This document shows, in pieces, positions 61,624 to 64,000 of a stretch of DNA of 64,000 nt. The position numbers were made by a program, and so were the translations under genes. How positions within the stretch are numbered: the first letter of the stretch is position 1; each line of letters begins with the position of its first letter. The notes beneath the pieces were generated by a model that had not been told where the DNA came from, ran no database searches, and was given only the letters and a program-made list of their open reading frames with translations. This stretch comes from G963667975 sp963677395 (lineage in GTDB: Bacteria; Bacteroidota; Bacteroidia; Bacteroidales; G963667975): contig OY781965.2 of NCBI GenBank assembly GCA_963677395.2, forward strand, positions 2,108,001 to 2,172,000, in the 5' to 3' direction.

Positions 61624-63102
61624 ATGCCGATACATCCTTTAAAATCAGAAACAAAATCAATTGTAAAGACAGACGCAGATATATTCAGCGATTTCCTGAA
61701 CGCGTTTAAGGCGAGTATGGAGCGAGCTTTTCATGAGGAATACAAAATAGATCAGTTTTGTAGCACCAGAGGCATTCCAGTTGCAGTTTTAAAGGAGTTA
61801 ATGTCAGAAAATCCACTTTCGCTTTGTATTCCGAAAGAGTACGGAGGAATGGATGGAGGTGTTAGGGAAAATCTGGAGTTTCTGTCAGCTGCATCTTATG
61901 AGTCACTGGCTCTTTCTCTTATGCTGGGGATAAATAATGGTTTGTTTATTCAGCCTGTTGCAAAATATGGGCAAGAGTCAGCAAAGCAAATTGTGTTTGA
62001 CCAATTCATGGCTCATAGCTCTATGGGCGGATTGATGATTACAGAGCCTAATTATGGAAGTGATGCTTTGAATATGCAAACATCTTATACAAAGAAAGAC
62101 TCATATTATCATCTGAAAGGGAAAAAGCATTGGGCTGGCTTAACCGGAATGGCTGATTATTGGCTGCTTACTGCACGCAAACGTTCAGAATCAGGTTTTT
62201 TACTTCGTGATATAGAAATATTTATTTGCGACGTACATGCTTCGATGCAAAAAGTGGAAGTGGAAGAGTTTTTCGAAAATCTGGGACTTTATCAAATTCC
62301 GTATGGCAGAAATCATATTGATGTACTGATTCCTGAAAATCAACGATTAATACCGAAAACGAATGGGATACAAATGTTGCTTGATTTATTACATCGTAGC
62401 AGGTTTCAATTTCCGGGAATGGGTTTAGGTTTTGTGAAGCGCATGTTGGATGAAGCTATTTTGCATACGCAGTCGCGTCAAATCGGATCAAAAAAACTCT
62501 ACGATTACGATCAGGTTCAATACAGGCTTTCACGGCTGAAGGCAAATGTTACTATTTGTTCGGCATTTAATTTAAAATCGGGAGAAATAGCAGGAATGGA
62601 ACATGATTTGTCTGCATCCGGGCTTCATGCAAATATTACCAAATGTATTGTTTCCGATATGATGCAAGACTCTGCGCAATCATTGCTGCAATTAGTGGGA
62701 GCAAAGGGTTATCAGCTAAATCATATAGCCGGACGTTCTGTGGTTGACAGTCGTCCGTTTCAAATCTTCGAAGGTTCGAATGATATTCTTTACCAGCAGA
62801 TTGCTGAATCTGTTTTGAAAATGACGAAAGCGATAAAGCAGAGAAAATTTTCCTTGTTTCTACAGCTTTTTACTCCGCTAGCTGCTGATTCTGTACGTAC
62901 ATTAACTGATTTTGAATTTAATTTTACATATTCGCAGCGAAAGCTGGTGGAGCTTGGCAGAATGATAAGCAGGGTTGTTGCCTTTGATAATGTATTGTAT
63001 CAATCGAAATTTAATTTATTGAAAGAAGAAACTGAAAATGCGATACAGGTTTTGAAAGATGATATTTCAATGTTTTTGTATGGCTTTGGATTGAAGGGAT
63101 AA
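61624..63102 (+). CDS. Acyl-CoA dehydrogenase-family protein
   Basis: The 492-residue protein has the ACAD layout: helical N-terminal domain (about 20-130), central beta domain with MITEPNYGSDALNMQT and KGKKHWAGLTGMADYWLL, and C-terminal helical domain. FQIFEGSNDILYQQIAE is the usual E-G-x-N flavin-proximal block. The last ~90 residues exceed the minimal family core. No enoyl-CoA hydratase, thiolase or ETF gene is nearby, so its substrate is unknown and it may not be in beta-oxidation. Confidence 0.85.
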   Translation: MPIHPLKSETKSIVKTDADIFSDFLNAFKASMERAFHEEYKIDQFCSTRGIPVAVLKELMSENPLSLCIPKEYGGMDGGVRENLEFLSAASYESLALSLMLGINNGLFIQPVAKYGQESAKQIVFDQFMAHSSMGGLMITEPNYGSDALNMQTSYTKKDSYYHLKGKKHWAGLTGMADYWLLTARKRSESGFLLRDIEIFICDVHASMQKVEVEEFFENLGLYQIPYGRNHIDVLIPENQRLIPKTNGIQMLLDLLHRSRFQFPGMGLGFVKRMLDEAILHTQSRQIGSKKLYDYDQVQYRLSRLKANVTICSAFNLKSGEIAGMEHDLSASGLHANITKCIVSDMMQDSAQSLLQLVGAKGYQLNHIAGRSVVDSRPFQIFEGSNDILYQQIAESVLKMTKAIKQRKFSLFLQLFTPLAADSVRTLTDFEFNFTYSQRKLVELGRMISRVVAFDNVLYQSKFNLLKEETENAIQVLKDDISMFLYGFGLKG

Positions 63103-63451
63103 TAGATAGGATGTTTTTTTATAATTCCGGAAGAAGTTTATCCATTCCTTTTTTATTATATTTACCTGATTTTATTGGATCAAGGAATTTAGAATAGATA
63201 AGCTTTATAATGAAATAATTATAAATTGAAAAGTATTAAATATAATATTTATATTATTGTATTAAATATATGATAAAATGTCTCAAGGGCGAATTATAGG
63301 TTTACGGCCAGTGTGTTTTGTATTGCTATTGCACTAGACCATAGTTTGATTTTGAGATTGATATGGTGAAGGTGTAGTGTATAATTGATAATGCAAAAAG
63401 ACATTGATAATCAATGTGTTTTAATGAGTTCTCAGTCAAAATTTCTATTAA
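63103..63451. other. About 350-bp AT-rich gap between convergent genes
   Basis: No coding frame of note. The only structure is the minus-strand terminator at 63396-63421. Confidence 0.5.
63396..63421 (-). terminator. Terminator of the T9SS cargo gene at the window end
   Basis: ACATTGA (63401-63407) pairs with TCAATGT (63411-63417). On the minus strand it is followed by CTTTTTG, and it lies about 35 nt after the stop codon. Confidence 0.7.
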
Positions 63452-64000
63452 TTATTCCTTGATAATCTTTATAAACTCAATAGTTTTAGCGTTTTCAAGT
63501 TTAATTAAATAAATACCCGGAATAAAACGGCTGGTTTGAATTGTTCTTTTTTCAATTAAATCACCTTTAAAAATAACTTGTCCAATTGGATTAATTATCT
63601 CGAAATTTATTTTATAATTATTATTTTTAATATCTATAATTAACTCATTTTTAAAAGGATTTGGATATATTTTGAAATCTTGATTATTGCTTATGTAATT
63701 TATTCCGGAATTATAAAAGTGAATTATATTTGATGAATCGGAACTACAACCATTAATCGTAGCAATTACAAAATAATCGCCAATTTGTTGAGGTGTATAT
63801 ATGGTAGCAGTTGCATTATTGATAACACCTGAAGTTAAATTATACCATTGATTACCGCTTAAAGCATTTGAGAACAAAGTATCCACATTTTGAGTGATTA
63901 TTGGAGTAACAGGAGATGGGAGAATATTTACAGGATTAAAATATAAATAACTACCGTTTCCGCAAGCATTATGTCCAACAACAGTAATTTCTCCAGAAGT
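63452..64000 (-). CDS. C-terminal part of a T9SS-sorted secreted protein (5' end outside window)
   Basis: The frame is open to base 64000, giving at least 182 residues. The visible part begins in an Ig-like region (GEITVVGHNACGNGSYLYF, LSGNQWYN) and ends with a type A sorting domain: FKIYPNPFKNELIIDI, FEIINPIGQVIFKG and GIYLIKLENAKTIEFIKI. Export by the type IX system is expected. The repeated Ig-like region ahead resembles that of the large protein at the start of the window, but it is too short here to judge relatedness. Confidence 0.85.
   Translation of the reverse strand, partial: TSGEITVVGHNACGNGSYLYFNPVNILPSPVTPIITQNVDTLFSNALSGNQWYNLTSGVINNATATIYTPQQIGDYFVIATINGCSSDSSNIIHFYNSGINYISNNQDFKIYPNPFKNELIIDIKNNNYKINFEIINPIGQVIFKGDLIEKRTIQTSRFIPGIYLIKLENAKTIEFIKIIKE

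Overview
The window looks like the chromosome of an anaerobic or microaerophilic Bacteroidota (Bacteroidales/Marinilabiliales-like) bacterium. Low GC, type IX secretion C-terminal sorting domains at both window edges, the TAnnTTTG -7 promoter box in front of many genes, a near absence of Shine-Dalgarno sequences, SusC-like plug and CarboxypepD_reg domains, and the HSDR_N and YitT families all point there. HydG, a rubrerythrin and an Hdr/Qmo-type flavin/iron-sulfur complex point to low-oxygen metabolism. No phage, IS element, CRISPR array or rRNA was seen; there is one tRNA (CAU anticodon).

Layout. 1-10.7 kb: 3' part of a T9SS-exported adhesin-like protein, a PEP/pyruvate-binding protein with receiver-like domains, NADP-type glutamate dehydrogenase with a palindrome at its transcription start, a barrel-less TonB-plug protein and a second CarboxypepD_reg-like protein. 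10.8-19 kb (minus strand): an ECF sigma / putative anti-sigma / Spy-like operon, an SRPBCC protein, an AsmA-like protein, chorismate synthase, and a sensor kinase. 19-26.5 kb: a very large 5TMR/PAS hybrid kinase, ispE, a MATE transporter, a decayed-looking stretch ending in an orphan terminator/attenuator, and a small outer-membrane barrel. 26.5-34.9 kb: the most distinctive locus. Genes for DsrE2, TusA, an MvhD-like protein, an HdrA interrupted by a GltD-like NAD(P)H module, a second HdrA that has lost its central [4Fe-4S] motif, and a QmoC-like membrane cytochrome subunit run on the minus strand, divergent from a Crp/Fnr regulator with two palindromes between them. 35-46.9 kb: rubrerythrin, a beta-helix lipoprotein, purQ-rnhB, a LURP-one-related protein, an M3 peptidase, a small membrane protein, an ECF sigma/DinB pair, an AlkD-like protein and a subtilisin-like protease. 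46.9-53.3 kb: hydG with two TM1266-type regulators, a YitT protein, a DUF1801-like protein, a flavin reductase / HSDR_N / nucleotidyltransferase cluster and the tRNA. 53.4-60.5 kb (minus strand): a TPP-riboswitch-controlled thiamine salvage operon (methyltransferase, thiM, thiE, thiD, tenA) followed by a BtuFCD-like metal-chelate ABC transporter. 60.6-64 kb: a second methyltransferase, an acyl-CoA dehydrogenase, and the C-terminal end of another T9SS cargo protein.

How the genes fit together. The Hdr/Qmo cluster encodes FAD, [4Fe-4S], NAD(P)H and haem-b membrane modules with sulfur-carrier proteins and a nearby regulator, but no HdrB (CCG-domain) catalytic subunit. This suggests an electron-transfer complex between NAD(P)H or an unknown sulfur-linked donor and the quinone pool. 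The thiamine operon has only salvage and coupling enzymes, so thiazole and HMP would come from salvage or from genes elsewhere. Domain and promoter calls come from reading motifs; no database search was run.
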